A stretch of 64,000 nt of DNA, from assembly GCF_016458305.1 (NCBI RefSeq), contig NZ_JAEMHL010000004.1:62001-126000 (forward strand), given 5' to 3'. The DNA is from Geomonas anaerohicana. GTDB lineage: Bacteria > Desulfobacterota > Desulfuromonadia > Geobacterales > Geobacteraceae. A model generated the notes under the pieces. The model was not told the origin of the DNA. It searched no databases and saw nothing but the letters and a program-made list of their open reading frames with translations. Position 1 is the first letter of the stretch, and every line of letters begins with the position of its first letter. The translations under genes were made by a program, and so were the position numbers. Positions 57,341 to 64,000 of this stretch are shown piece after piece.

Positions 57341-58420
57341 TTGAAAGAAAAGCAGACTCTGGCAAAACTCCGTCAGGACATAGATGCGGTGGACGATCGC
57401 ATCCTGGAACTTCTCAACGAGCGGGCCAAGCTCGTAATGCAGGTCGGCGCGGTGAAGACCGAGAACCGCAGCGACTTCCACGTGCCCAGCCGCGAAAGGG
57501 AGATCTACGAGCGACTCGCCGCGGCGAACCCCGGCCCCTTCCCGGCCGAGGCGGTGCGCGGCGTATTCCGCGAAATCATCTCCGCGTCGCTGGCGCTGGA
57601 AAAGCCCCTGAAGGTCGCCTTCCTGGGCCCCAACGCCACCTTCAGCCACCTGGCCGCCATGCAGCACTTCGGCCTCTCGGCCTCGCTGTCGCCGGAGCGC
57701 TCCATCCCCGCCGTGTTCGAGGCGGTGGAGAAGGGCGAGGCGTACTACGGCGTGGTGCCGGTGGAGAACACGACGGAAGGGATGATCTCGCACACGCTCG
57801 ACATGTTCATGGAGAGCGAGCTGAAGATCAACGCCGAGGTCCTTTTGGAGGTGTCCCACTTCCTGCTTTCCAGGACCGGGCGCTTCGAAGATATCAAGAA
57901 GGTCTACTCGCACCCGCAGCCGCTGGCCCAGTGCCGCAAGTGGCTCGCCGAGAACCTTCCCAACGTGCCCCTGGTCGACGTTGCCTCCACGACGCTCGCC
58001 GCCCAGATCGTGGCGGAGGACTACACCGCAGCGGCGATCGCCAGCGAGTACGCCTCTTCCATCTACAACCTGAAGATCGTCAAGGCCCGCATCGAGGACC
58101 AGGTGAACAACTTCACCAGGTTCCTGGTCATCGGCCGGAAGATGGCCGAGGCCAGCGGCGACGACAAGACCTCGCTCATGTTCTCGGTCCGCGACGAACC
58201 GGGCATCCTGCACCGGATGCTGGAGCCGTTCGCCAAGCGCGGCATCAACCTCTCCAAGATCGAGTCCCGCCCGCTCAAGAAGAAGGCCTGGGAATACATC
58301 TTCTATCTCGACCTCTCTGGACACATCTCCGATCCTGCCGTCAACGAGGCGGTGCAGGATCTCGGCACCTGCTGCCAGTTCGTTAAGGTGCTGGGCTCGT
58401 ACCCCCGGGCACGCCAGTGA
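57341..58420 (+). CDS. pheA: Bifunctional chorismate mutase / prephenate dehydratase
   Basis: P-protein of 359 residues for phenylalanine synthesis. The N-terminal AroQ-type chorismate mutase (about 5-88) shows DIDAVDDRILELLNERAKLV and SREREIYERLAAANPGPFPA. The prephenate dehydratase domain (about 92-270) has KVAFLGPNATFSHLAAMQHF and VVPVENTTEGMISHTLD. The ACT regulatory domain (about 285-355) has NLSKIESRPLKKKAWEYIFY, the motif for Phe inhibition. The TTG at 57341 follows AAAGGTG about 11 nt upstream. tyrA starts 12 bp after the stop. Confidence 0.95.
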   Translation: MKEKQTLAKLRQDIDAVDDRILELLNERAKLVMQVGAVKTENRSDFHVPSREREIYERLAAANPGPFPAEAVRGVFREIISASLALEKPLKVAFLGPNATFSHLAAMQHFGLSASLSPERSIPAVFEAVEKGEAYYGVVPVENTTEGMISHTLDMFMESELKINAEVLLEVSHFLLSRTGRFEDIKKVYSHPQPLAQCRKWLAENLPNVPLVDVASTTLAAQIVAEDYTAAAIASEYASSIYNLKIVKARIEDQVNNFTRFLVIGRKMAEASGDDKTSLMFSVRDEPGILHRMLEPFAKRGINLSKIESRPLKKKAWEYIFYLDLSGHISDPAVNEAVQDLGTCCQFVKVLGSYPRARQ

Positions 58421-58432
58421 GGGGGGACTAGC

Positions 58433-59293
58433 ATGGTCCAGTTCAAGAAGATGGTCGTGATCGGCGTCGGGCTGATCGGCGGTTCCCTCGCCCGCGTGCT
58501 GCGCGAGAAAGGGTCCGTGAACGAGGTGGTCGGCGTCGGCCGCGGCGAAGCCAACCTCAAGCGCGGCGTGGAACTGGGCGTTCTGGACAGCTACAGCACC
58601 GATGCCCGGGAGGCGGTGGCCGGAGCCGATCTCGTTTTCGTGGCGACGCCGGTCTGCACCATACCGAAGGTGGTCGCCGAGATTGCGCCCTACCTGGCTC
58701 CCGGCTGCATCGTCACCGACGGCGGTTCCGTCAAGGAGAGCGTGGTGACGGCGTGCGAGCCGCTCATGCCGGCCGGCACCTACTTCGTCGGCGGGCATCC
58801 CATCGCCGGAACGGAACATTCGGGCGTCGAGGCTTCCTTTTCCACTCTCTACGTGGGAAGGCGCTGCATCGTGACCCCCACCGCCAACACCAATCAGGTG
58901 GCGCTCGAGAAGGTGGTCGAGCTCTGGAAGGTGGCCGGCTCCACCGTACCGCTCATGGACCCCGTGCAGCACGACCGCGTGGTGGCAGCCATCTCGCACC
59001 TGCCGCACATGGTGGCCTACTCGCTGGTGAACGCGGTGGACGGCTACGACCGCTTCGGCGGCGATCTGCTCTCCTTTTCCGCGGGAGGGTTCAGGGACTT
59101 CACACGCATTGCCTCGTCCGACCCGGTCATGTGGCGCGACATCGCGCTTACCAACCGTGAGGCGATCCTGGAGATGATGGACTTTTTCTCCGTGTACCTG
59201 GAGAAGCTGCGCGCCCTGGTGGACGAGGGTGATGCCGACGGCCTGCAGGCCTTCTTCCTGAACTCCAAGCAGAAGCGGGACGCCATTCTCTAG
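58433..59293 (+). CDS. tyrA: Prephenate dehydrogenase
   Basis: NAD(P)-dependent enzyme of 286 residues in tyrosine biosynthesis. The Rossmann start MVVIGVGLIGGSLARVLREK, the catalytic-region GGHPIAGTEHSGVEASFSTL, and AAISHLPHMVAYSLVNAVDG match the TyrA family. No ACT domain is fused at its C-terminus, so feedback control would come from elsewhere in the enzyme or from PheA. The ATG follows a GGGGGGACTAGC region close to the pheA stop (12-bp gap). aroA follows after about 100 bp that include a short tandem repeat. Confidence 0.93.
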   Translation: MVQFKKMVVIGVGLIGGSLARVLREKGSVNEVVGVGRGEANLKRGVELGVLDSYSTDAREAVAGADLVFVATPVCTIPKVVAEIAPYLAPGCIVTDGGSVKESVVTACEPLMPAGTYFVGGHPIAGTEHSGVEASFSTLYVGRRCIVTPTANTNQVALEKVVELWKVAGSTVPLMDPVQHDRVVAAISHLPHMVAYSLVNAVDGYDRFGGDLLSFSAGGFRDFTRIASSDPVMWRDIALTNREAILEMMDFFSVYLEKLRALVDEGDADGLQAFFLNSKQKRDAIL

Positions 59294-59321
59294 CAGCAGC
59301 GGCAGGCGGCGAATCCGGTCC

Positions 59322-59360
59322 GACTAGCCCGACCAGTCTGACAGGTCTGACAGGTCGGAC
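59322..59360. repeat. Short tandem repeat 'gacaggtctgacaggtcggaca'
   Basis: Imperfect 10-bp units CGACTAGCC, CGACCAGTCT, GACAGGTCT, GACAGGTCGG, GACAG in the gap between tyrA and aroA. Confidence 0.7.
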
Positions 59361-59392
59361 AGAAAAAATTGAAAGCGGCAGCGAGGTGCTTC

Positions 59393-60682
59393 ATGCAAAG
59401 CTACACCGTTCAACCCGCCAAGAGTGTGCGCGGCGAGATCCGCGTCCCGGGCGACAAGTCGATATCGCACCGCTCCATCATGTTCGGCTCTATCGCCAAC
59501 GGCGTGACCAAGGTCTCGGGCTTCCTGCGCGGCGAGGACGCGCTGGCTACCCTGGAGGCCTTCCGCTCCATGGGGGTGCAGATCGACGACGACGGCGAGA
59601 CGGTGACCATCGTGGGCAAGGGGCTGCACGGGCTCGAGGAGCCGATCGACGTCCTCGACTGCGGCAACTCCGGCACCTCGATGAGGCTTCTGACCGGGCT
59701 TCTGTCGGGCCAGAGCTTCTTCTCGGTCCTCTCCGGCGACAAGTACCTGCGCGCCCGCCCCATGAAGCGCGTGGTGGGACCGCTCTCCAAGATGGGCGCC
59801 CACATCGGCGGCCGCGCCGGCGGGGAAAAGGCGCCGCTCGCCATCCAGGGCTCCAAGCTCAAGGGGATCGAGTACGACTCCCCGGTCTCGAGTGCCCAGG
59901 TGAAGTCGGCCATCATGCTGGCCGGGCTTTACGCCGAAGGTGAGACGGTCGTGCGCGAACCGCATCTCTCCCGCGACCACTCGGAGCGTATGCTGCGCGC
60001 CTTCGGAGCCAACGTGGAAACCTTCCCCGGCGGGGTCAAGGTTCGCGGCGGCGCCGAGCTGACCGGACGCGATATCGTCGTCCCCGGCGACATCTCCTCG
60101 GCCGCCTTCTTCATGGTCGCGGGATCGATCGTTCCGGGAGCGGAACTGGTCATCAAGGGAGTCGGCATCAACCCGACCCGCACCGGCATCATCGACATCC
60201 TGAAGGGGATGGGGGCGGACCTCGAACTTCTGAACGTGCGCGACGAGACCGGCGAGCCGGTGGCCGACATCCGGGTGCGCTACGCGCAGCTGAAGGCCAT
60301 GGCGATCTCCGGCGAAGTGGTGCCGCGCGCCATCGACGAGTTCCCTGCCATCTGCGTCGCGGCGGCTCTCGCCGAAGGGACCACCGTGGTGAGCGGCGCT
60401 GAGGAGCTGCGGGTCAAGGAAACCGACCGCATCACCGCCATGGCGGACAATTTAAGACGAGCCGGGGTCACCGTGGTGGAGACGCCGGACGGCATGGAAA
60501 TCACCGGTGTATCCGCCCTCAAGGCGTGCGCCGCCGACAGCTTCGGCGATCACAGGATCGCCATGTCCATGATGGTGGCAGGGCTGGTCGCACAGGGAGA
60601 AACCACCATCTCCGACGTCGACTGCATCGCCACCTCGTTCCCCGGCTTCCGTGAACTTCTCGAGGGGGTAGTACAGCGTTGA
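59393..60682 (+). CDS. aroA: 3-phosphoshikimate 1-carboxyvinyltransferase (EPSP synthase)
   Basis: Shikimate-pathway enzyme of 429 residues. The substrate-binding GDKSISHRSIMFGSIANGVT, LDCGNSGTSMRLLTGLLSGQ, and later the conserved SGAEELRVKETDRITAMADN and CAADSFGDHRIAMSMMVAGL regions are complete. The class cannot be decided confidently by eye. The ATG at 59393 is preferred; it has AGGTG 5 nt upstream and the protein then starts like other AroA proteins. The cmk start overlaps the stop by 4 nt (TTGA), so cmk is coupled. Confidence 0.94.
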   Translation: MQSYTVQPAKSVRGEIRVPGDKSISHRSIMFGSIANGVTKVSGFLRGEDALATLEAFRSMGVQIDDDGETVTIVGKGLHGLEEPIDVLDCGNSGTSMRLLTGLLSGQSFFSVLSGDKYLRARPMKRVVGPLSKMGAHIGGRAGGEKAPLAIQGSKLKGIEYDSPVSSAQVKSAIMLAGLYAEGETVVREPHLSRDHSERMLRAFGANVETFPGGVKVRGGAELTGRDIVVPGDISSAAFFMVAGSIVPGAELVIKGVGINPTRTGIIDILKGMGADLELLNVRDETGEPVADIRVRYAQLKAMAISGEVVPRAIDEFPAICVAAALAEGTTVVSGAEELRVKETDRITAMADNLRRAGVTVVETPDGMEITGVSALKACAADSFGDHRIAMSMMVAGLVAQGETTISDVDCIATSFPGFRELLEGVVQR

Positions 60683-61380
60683 GTGCAGTAAGAGAAAACG
60701 GCGTAATCGTCGCCATAGACGGGCCCTCCGGGGCGGGCAAGAGCAGCCTCACCAAGCTGTTGGCCCAGCGCCTCGGTTACATTCACATCGACACCGGCGC
60801 CATGTTCCGCGCCGTCGCCCTCATGTCCAAGCGCGCCGGCATCGCCACCGATGACGACGCCCGGCTTGCCGAACTCTGCCGCGGCCTGGACGTGACCTTC
60901 GTGCGTGACGGTGCAAGCTGCCGGGTTCTTGCCAACGGCGAGGACGTCTCCACCGAGATCCGCACCGAGGAAATCGGCCTGTTAACCTCCGCCATCTCCG
61001 CCCGTAAACCGGTGCGCGAGGCGCTTCTGACCATGCAGCGCGCCATGGGGGCCAAGGGGGGAGTCATCCTGGAGGGACGTGACATCGGCACCGTGGTCTT
61101 CCCTGACGCCGAGGTGAAGTTCTTCCTCTCCGCGAGCGCCGAGGAGCGCGGCCGCCGCCGCTACCTGGAACTGGCCGCCCGCGGCGATTCGGCGACGCTC
61201 GAGGAGACCATCGCCAAGGTAATCCAGCGCGACAAGCAGGATGAGGGGCGCGAGCACGCGCCGCTCAAGCAGGCGGACGACGCGCTCCCCATCGACTCCA
61301 CCAGCCTCTCCATCGAGGAGGTGCTGTCCGTCATGGAGAACGCGGTACGTGAGCGCCTGGCACAGGGCGACAAGGGGTAA
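60679..61380 (+). CDS. cmk: Cytidylate kinase
   Basis: A 233-residue (d)CMP kinase. The P-loop VAIDGPSGAGKSSLTKLLAQ, the LID/CMP-binding region IHIDTGAMFRAVALMSKRAG and EGRDIGTVVFPDAEVKFFLS are complete, and RDKQDEGREHAPLKQADDAL is the conserved C-terminal region. The start is a TTG that overlaps the aroA stop; no better in-frame start is nearby. The gene order aroA-cmk-ispH-rpsA is known from many Deltaproteobacteria and Firmicutes. Confidence 0.94.
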   Translation: MSAVRENGVIVAIDGPSGAGKSSLTKLLAQRLGYIHIDTGAMFRAVALMSKRAGIATDDDARLAELCRGLDVTFVRDGASCRVLANGEDVSTEIRTEEIGLLTSAISARKPVREALLTMQRAMGAKGGVILEGRDIGTVVFPDAEVKFFLSASAEERGRRRYLELAARGDSATLEETIAKVIQRDKQDEGREHAPLKQADDALPIDSTSLSIEEVLSVMENAVRERLAQGDKG

Positions 61381-61382
61381 CC

Positions 61383-62234
61383 ATGGAAGTGATACTGGCC
61401 AAACACGCGGGCTTCTGCTTCGGGGTGAAAAGGGCCACCCATCTCGCCTTCGACGCCGCCGGCAAGGGCGGCGACACCTACACCCTGGGGCCGATCATCC
61501 ATTCGCCGCAGGTGGTGCAGCGCCTCGAGGAGATGGGGGTGAAGTCGGTCGAGGACGTGTCCGAGATCAAAAACGGCAGTACCGTCATCATCCGCTCCCA
61601 CGGCGTCGCCGCCGAGGAACTGGAAGCCGCGGTGCGCGCCGATCTGGCCATCGTCGACGCCACCTGCCCCTTCGTCAAGAAAGCCCAGGAACACGTGGCC
61701 ATGCTCTCCAAGGAAGGGTACGACGTGGTCGTGGTCGGGGATGCGGTCCATCCTGAGGTGCAGGGGATCGTTTCCTACGCCACCGGCCGGGTTTACGTGG
61801 TCAGCTCCGGCAAGGACGTCGAGAGGCTGCCGCGTATGGCCAAGATGGGGGTGGTGGCGCAGACCACGCAGTCCTTCGAACACCTGAACGAGGTGGTGGC
61901 GGCTTGCCTCGCCCGCGGCGGCGAGACCCGGGTCTACAACACTATCTGCGACGCCACCGCGGTGCGCCAGGAAGAGACCAAGAAGCTGGCTGGCGAGGTG
62001 GACTGCATGATCGTCATCGGCGGATTCAACAGCGCCAACACCAAACGATTGGCCCAGATCTGCCGCGAACTTTTGCCGCGCACGCACCACATCGAGACCG
62101 CCGGCCAGATCGACCCGGCCTGGTTCGAAGGGGTGCAGCGGGTTGGGGTGACGGCGGGGGCCTCGACGCCGAAGTGGTTGATCGACGAAGTGACGGAAAG
62201 AATTTCGGCCATCGACAAGGATAAAATAGGTTGA
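61383..62234 (+). CDS. ispH: 4-hydroxy-3-methylbut-2-enyl diphosphate reductase
   Basis: Iron-sulfur enzyme of 283 residues that makes IPP and DMAPP in the last step of the MEP pathway. The three cluster cysteines are in ILAKHAGFCFGVKRATHLAF (about residue 12), IVDATCPFVKKAQEHVAMLS (about residue 96) and NTICDATAVRQEETKKLAGE (about residue 190). The catalytic VIIRSHGVAAEELEA, VVAQTTQSFEHLNEVV and TAGASTPKWLIDEV regions fit. It begins 2 bp after cmk. A promoter for rpsA overlaps its stop. Confidence 0.95.
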   Translation: MEVILAKHAGFCFGVKRATHLAFDAAGKGGDTYTLGPIIHSPQVVQRLEEMGVKSVEDVSEIKNGSTVIIRSHGVAAEELEAAVRADLAIVDATCPFVKKAQEHVAMLSKEGYDVVVVGDAVHPEVQGIVSYATGRVYVVSSGKDVERLPRMAKMGVVAQTTQSFEHLNEVVAACLARGGETRVYNTICDATAVRQEETKKLAGEVDCMIVIGGFNSANTKRLAQICRELLPRTHHIETAGQIDPAWFEGVQRVGVTAGASTPKWLIDEVTERISAIDKDKIG

Positions 62235-62258
62235 TATTTTTGTCCGATGTGCTAAATT
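62231..62258 (+). promoter_or_regulatory. Internal sigma-70 promoter for rpsA
   Basis: TTGATA (62231-62236), 16-bp spacer and TAAATT (62253-62258), overlapping the ispH stop codon. It gives rpsA a promoter of its own within the aroA-cmk-ispH-rpsA string. The start lies 68 bp after ispH. Confidence 0.5.
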
Positions 62259-62302
62259 AGCTCGATTTTATATGGAGATTACACGAGGGGGTAACAGTTT
62301 CA

Positions 62303-64000
62303 ATGGGTGATGAAAAACGTACGTTCAAGAAAAAAGATATGCCGATCAGGCGGTTACACGATAATGACGAGGAGATGGACCAGGCAGAAATGGGTGGCGA
62401 GTTTGCTGACCTTTTCCAGGACAGTCTGAGGCAGCCGCAGAGCGGCGAAGTCGTCAAGGCGGTCGTGGTTCAGATCGAGCAGGACGTGGTGCTGGTTGAC
62501 GTCGGCTACAAGTCGGAAGGTGCCATCCGCATCGCCGAGTTCATCGACGAGAACGGCGAACTGACCGTCAAAGTCGGTGACGAAGTCAACGTTTACTTCG
62601 AGCGCGGTGAGAACATCCGCGGCCACATGGTCCTTTCCAAGAAGAAGGCCGATTCCCAGGTTGCCTGGGAAGCCATCGCCGCAGCCGGCGAAGGCGGCGT
62701 CATCGAAGGCAAGATCACCGGCAAGGTGAAGGGCGGCATGACCGTAGACGTCGGCGTGGAAGCGTTCCTCCCGGCTTCGCAGGTTGACCTGCGCCCCGGC
62801 GGCAACATGGACCGTTTCGTCGGCCAGACCTACCAGTTCCGCATCCTGAAGCTGAACAGAAAGCGTGGCAACCTGGTGCTGTCCCGCCGCGTGCTGCTCG
62901 AGGAAGAGCGTGACAAGGCAAGGACCGAGACCCTGTCCACCCTGAAGGAAGGCGACATCGTCAACGGCGTAGTGAAGAACATCGCCGAGTACGGCGCGTT
63001 CGTCGACCTGGGCGGCGTAGACGGCCTGCTGCACGTCACCGACATGTCCTGGGGCCGTCTTGGCCACCCGTCCGAAATGGTCAAGGTGGGCGACACCCTG
63101 AAGGTCATGGTCCTCAAGTACGACCGCGAGAAAGGGAAGATCTCCCTGGGCCTCAAGCAGACCGTGCCCGATCCGTGGCTCAACGTTGCTGACCGTTACC
63201 AGGAAGGCGAGCGCGTGAGCGGCAAGGTCGTCAGCCTCACCGATTACGGCGCATTCATCTCCCTCGAGGACGGCATCGAAGGCCTGGTGCATGTCTCCGA
63301 GATGTCCTGGACCCGTCGCGTGCGTCACCCGTCGGAAATCCTCAAGGTTGGTGAGGAAGTCGAGGCGGTGATCCTGGGCGTGGATCCGGGCAATCGCAGG
63401 ATCTCCCTGGGCCTCAAGCAGACCGAGGTCAACCCCTGGACCGTGATCGGCGAGCGTTACCCGGTCGGCACCAAGATCGAAGGGCAGATCAAGAACATCA
63501 CCGACTTCGGCGTCTTCATCGGCATCGAGGACGGCATCGACGGCCTGGTCCACGTCTCCGACATCTCCTGGACCCGCCGCGTCAAGCACCCGGGCGAGCT
63601 GTTCAGCAAGGGCCAGACCGTGCAGGCCGTAGTTCTCAACATCGACGTCGAGAACGAGCGCCTCTCCCTGGGCATCAAGCAGCTGGTTCCGGATCCGTGG
63701 GAAGAGATCCCCAGGAAGTACAAGCCGGGCTCCAAGGTCAACGGCAAGGTGACCTCCGTGACCGACTTCGGCATCTTCGTCGAGATCGAGGAAGGGATCG
63801 AAGGTCTGATCCACGTCTCCGAGATTTCCTACGAGAAGGTCGCTTCTCCGAAGGACTTCGCCAACGTGGGCGACGAGCTCGAGGCAGTTGTCCTGAACGT
63901 GGACATGGTCGAGAAGAAGATCGCCCTCTCCATCAAGGCGCTGCAGACCGCAATGGAGAAAGCCGAGATGGCTTCCTACATGGGTAGCCAGGGTGAGGCA
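62303..64000 (+). CDS. rpsA: 30S ribosomal protein S1 (3' end beyond the window)
   Basis: Ribosomal mRNA-binding protein; 566 residues are visible and the frame is still open at the last base, so it is truncated only by the window edge. The leader MGDEKRTFKKKDMPIRRLHD precedes six S1/OB repeats. Clear examples are VVKNIAEYGAFVDLGGVDGL, VVSLTDYGAFISLEDGIEGL, IKNITDFGVFIGIEDGIDGL and VTSVTDFGIFVEIEEGIEGL, at about 87-residue intervals, each ending in a variant of LHVTDMSWGRLGHPSE. The ATG at 62303 lies downstream of an AGGGGGTAAC purine-rich site. The usual position after ispH supports the name. Confidence 0.95.
   Translation, partial: MGDEKRTFKKKDMPIRRLHDNDEEMDQAEMGGEFADLFQDSLRQPQSGEVVKAVVVQIEQDVVLVDVGYKSEGAIRIAEFIDENGELTVKVGDEVNVYFERGENIRGHMVLSKKKADSQVAWEAIAAAGEGGVIEGKITGKVKGGMTVDVGVEAFLPASQVDLRPGGNMDRFVGQTYQFRILKLNRKRGNLVLSRRVLLEEERDKARTETLSTLKEGDIVNGVVKNIAEYGAFVDLGGVDGLLHVTDMSWGRLGHPSEMVKVGDTLKVMVLKYDREKGKISLGLKQTVPDPWLNVADRYQEGERVSGKVVSLTDYGAFISLEDGIEGLVHVSEMSWTRRVRHPSEILKVGEEVEAVILGVDPGNRRISLGLKQTEVNPWTVIGERYPVGTKIEGQIKNITDFGVFIGIEDGIDGLVHVSDISWTRRVKHPGELFSKGQTVQAVVLNIDVENERLSLGIKQLVPDPWEEIPRKYKPGSKVNGKVTSVTDFGIFVEIEEGIEGLIHVSEISYEKVASPKDFANVGDELEAVVLNVDMVEKKIALSIKALQTAMEKAEMASYMGSQGEA

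Overview
The window is GC-rich, densely coded bacterial DNA with short intergenic gaps. Its gene content points to a metal-reducing deltaproteobacterium of the Geobacteraceae, probably the Geomonas/Citrifermentans/Geobacter group (inference; no 16S gene is present). The supporting signs are a nine-heme c-type cytochrome, a desulfoferrodoxin, many two-component, HD-GYP, HDOD, CheX and MCP signalling proteins, dispersed 'accacagagg' and 'cgcaaaggcgcaaag' repeats, and the pheA-tyrA-aroA-cmk-ispH-rpsA gene order. I see no rRNA, tRNA, CRISPR array, insertion sequence or phage.

Layout. 1-1716: 3' part of a PIG3-type quinone oxidoreductase, then marC. 1809-8753: a sugar or surface-glycan operon (GT2 transferase, NDP-hexose 2,3-dehydratase, DegT aminotransferase, methyltransferase, TMTC-like membrane protein with TPRs), its members overlapping or nearly touching, closed by a bidirectional terminator. 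8781-13300: an ABC-F ATPase with a hairpin leader, divergent from metF, a DUF4124 protein and a CBS-ACT protein. 13319-18353: an MCP, a BaeSR-like two-component system and a divergent exported protein. 18498-20075: a RhlE-type RNA helicase behind a leader terminator. 20237-23105: two tiny Cys-rich genes and an Nramp-Usp operon. 23236-26265: a HEAT-repeat gene overlapping an HD-GYP gene, behind a Fur-like palindrome. 26514-28681: a DUF4350-desulfoferrodoxin operon divergent from a Dabb protein and a YchJ/SEC-C protein. 28939-35467: metY, an aminotransferase, an orphan NtrC-type regulator, fxsA, an archaeal-type SAM synthetase and cheX. 35633-39191: a CNNM/CorC-type protein, then a leftward htpX-terC operon behind a yybP-ykoY manganese riboswitch. 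39229-45108: an ANTAR regulator, a PAS histidine kinase with a receiver-kinase partner, and a YefM-YoeB-type toxin-antitoxin pair coupled to a Nudix hydrolase. 45197-48667: an HDOD protein, mnmA and an RdgC-like protein. 48915-51307: the nine-heme cytochrome and a lipoprotein. 51650-57246: a DUF503 protein, a MacA/MacB-like ABC efflux set and a membrane protein. 57262-64000: pheA, tyrA, aroA, cmk, ispH and the 5' part of rpsA.

The most informative finding is the manganese riboswitch. A strong sigma-70-type promoter, a complete yybP-ykoY aptamer and an overlapping intrinsic terminator precede htpX-terC, so a membrane protease and a TerC-family Mn exporter should be induced together by Mn2+. 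An Nramp Mn2+/metal importer is encoded elsewhere in the window. Other notable points are the NDP-hexose 2,3-dehydratase sugar cluster, SHOCT-like tails on two adjacent redox/lipoprotein gene products, a shared N-terminal domain in the HEAT/HD-GYP pair, the overlap-coupled toxin-antitoxin-Nudix operon, and hairpin leaders on the ABC-F and RNA-helicase genes. All functional names come from motif recognition by eye; no database search was run.
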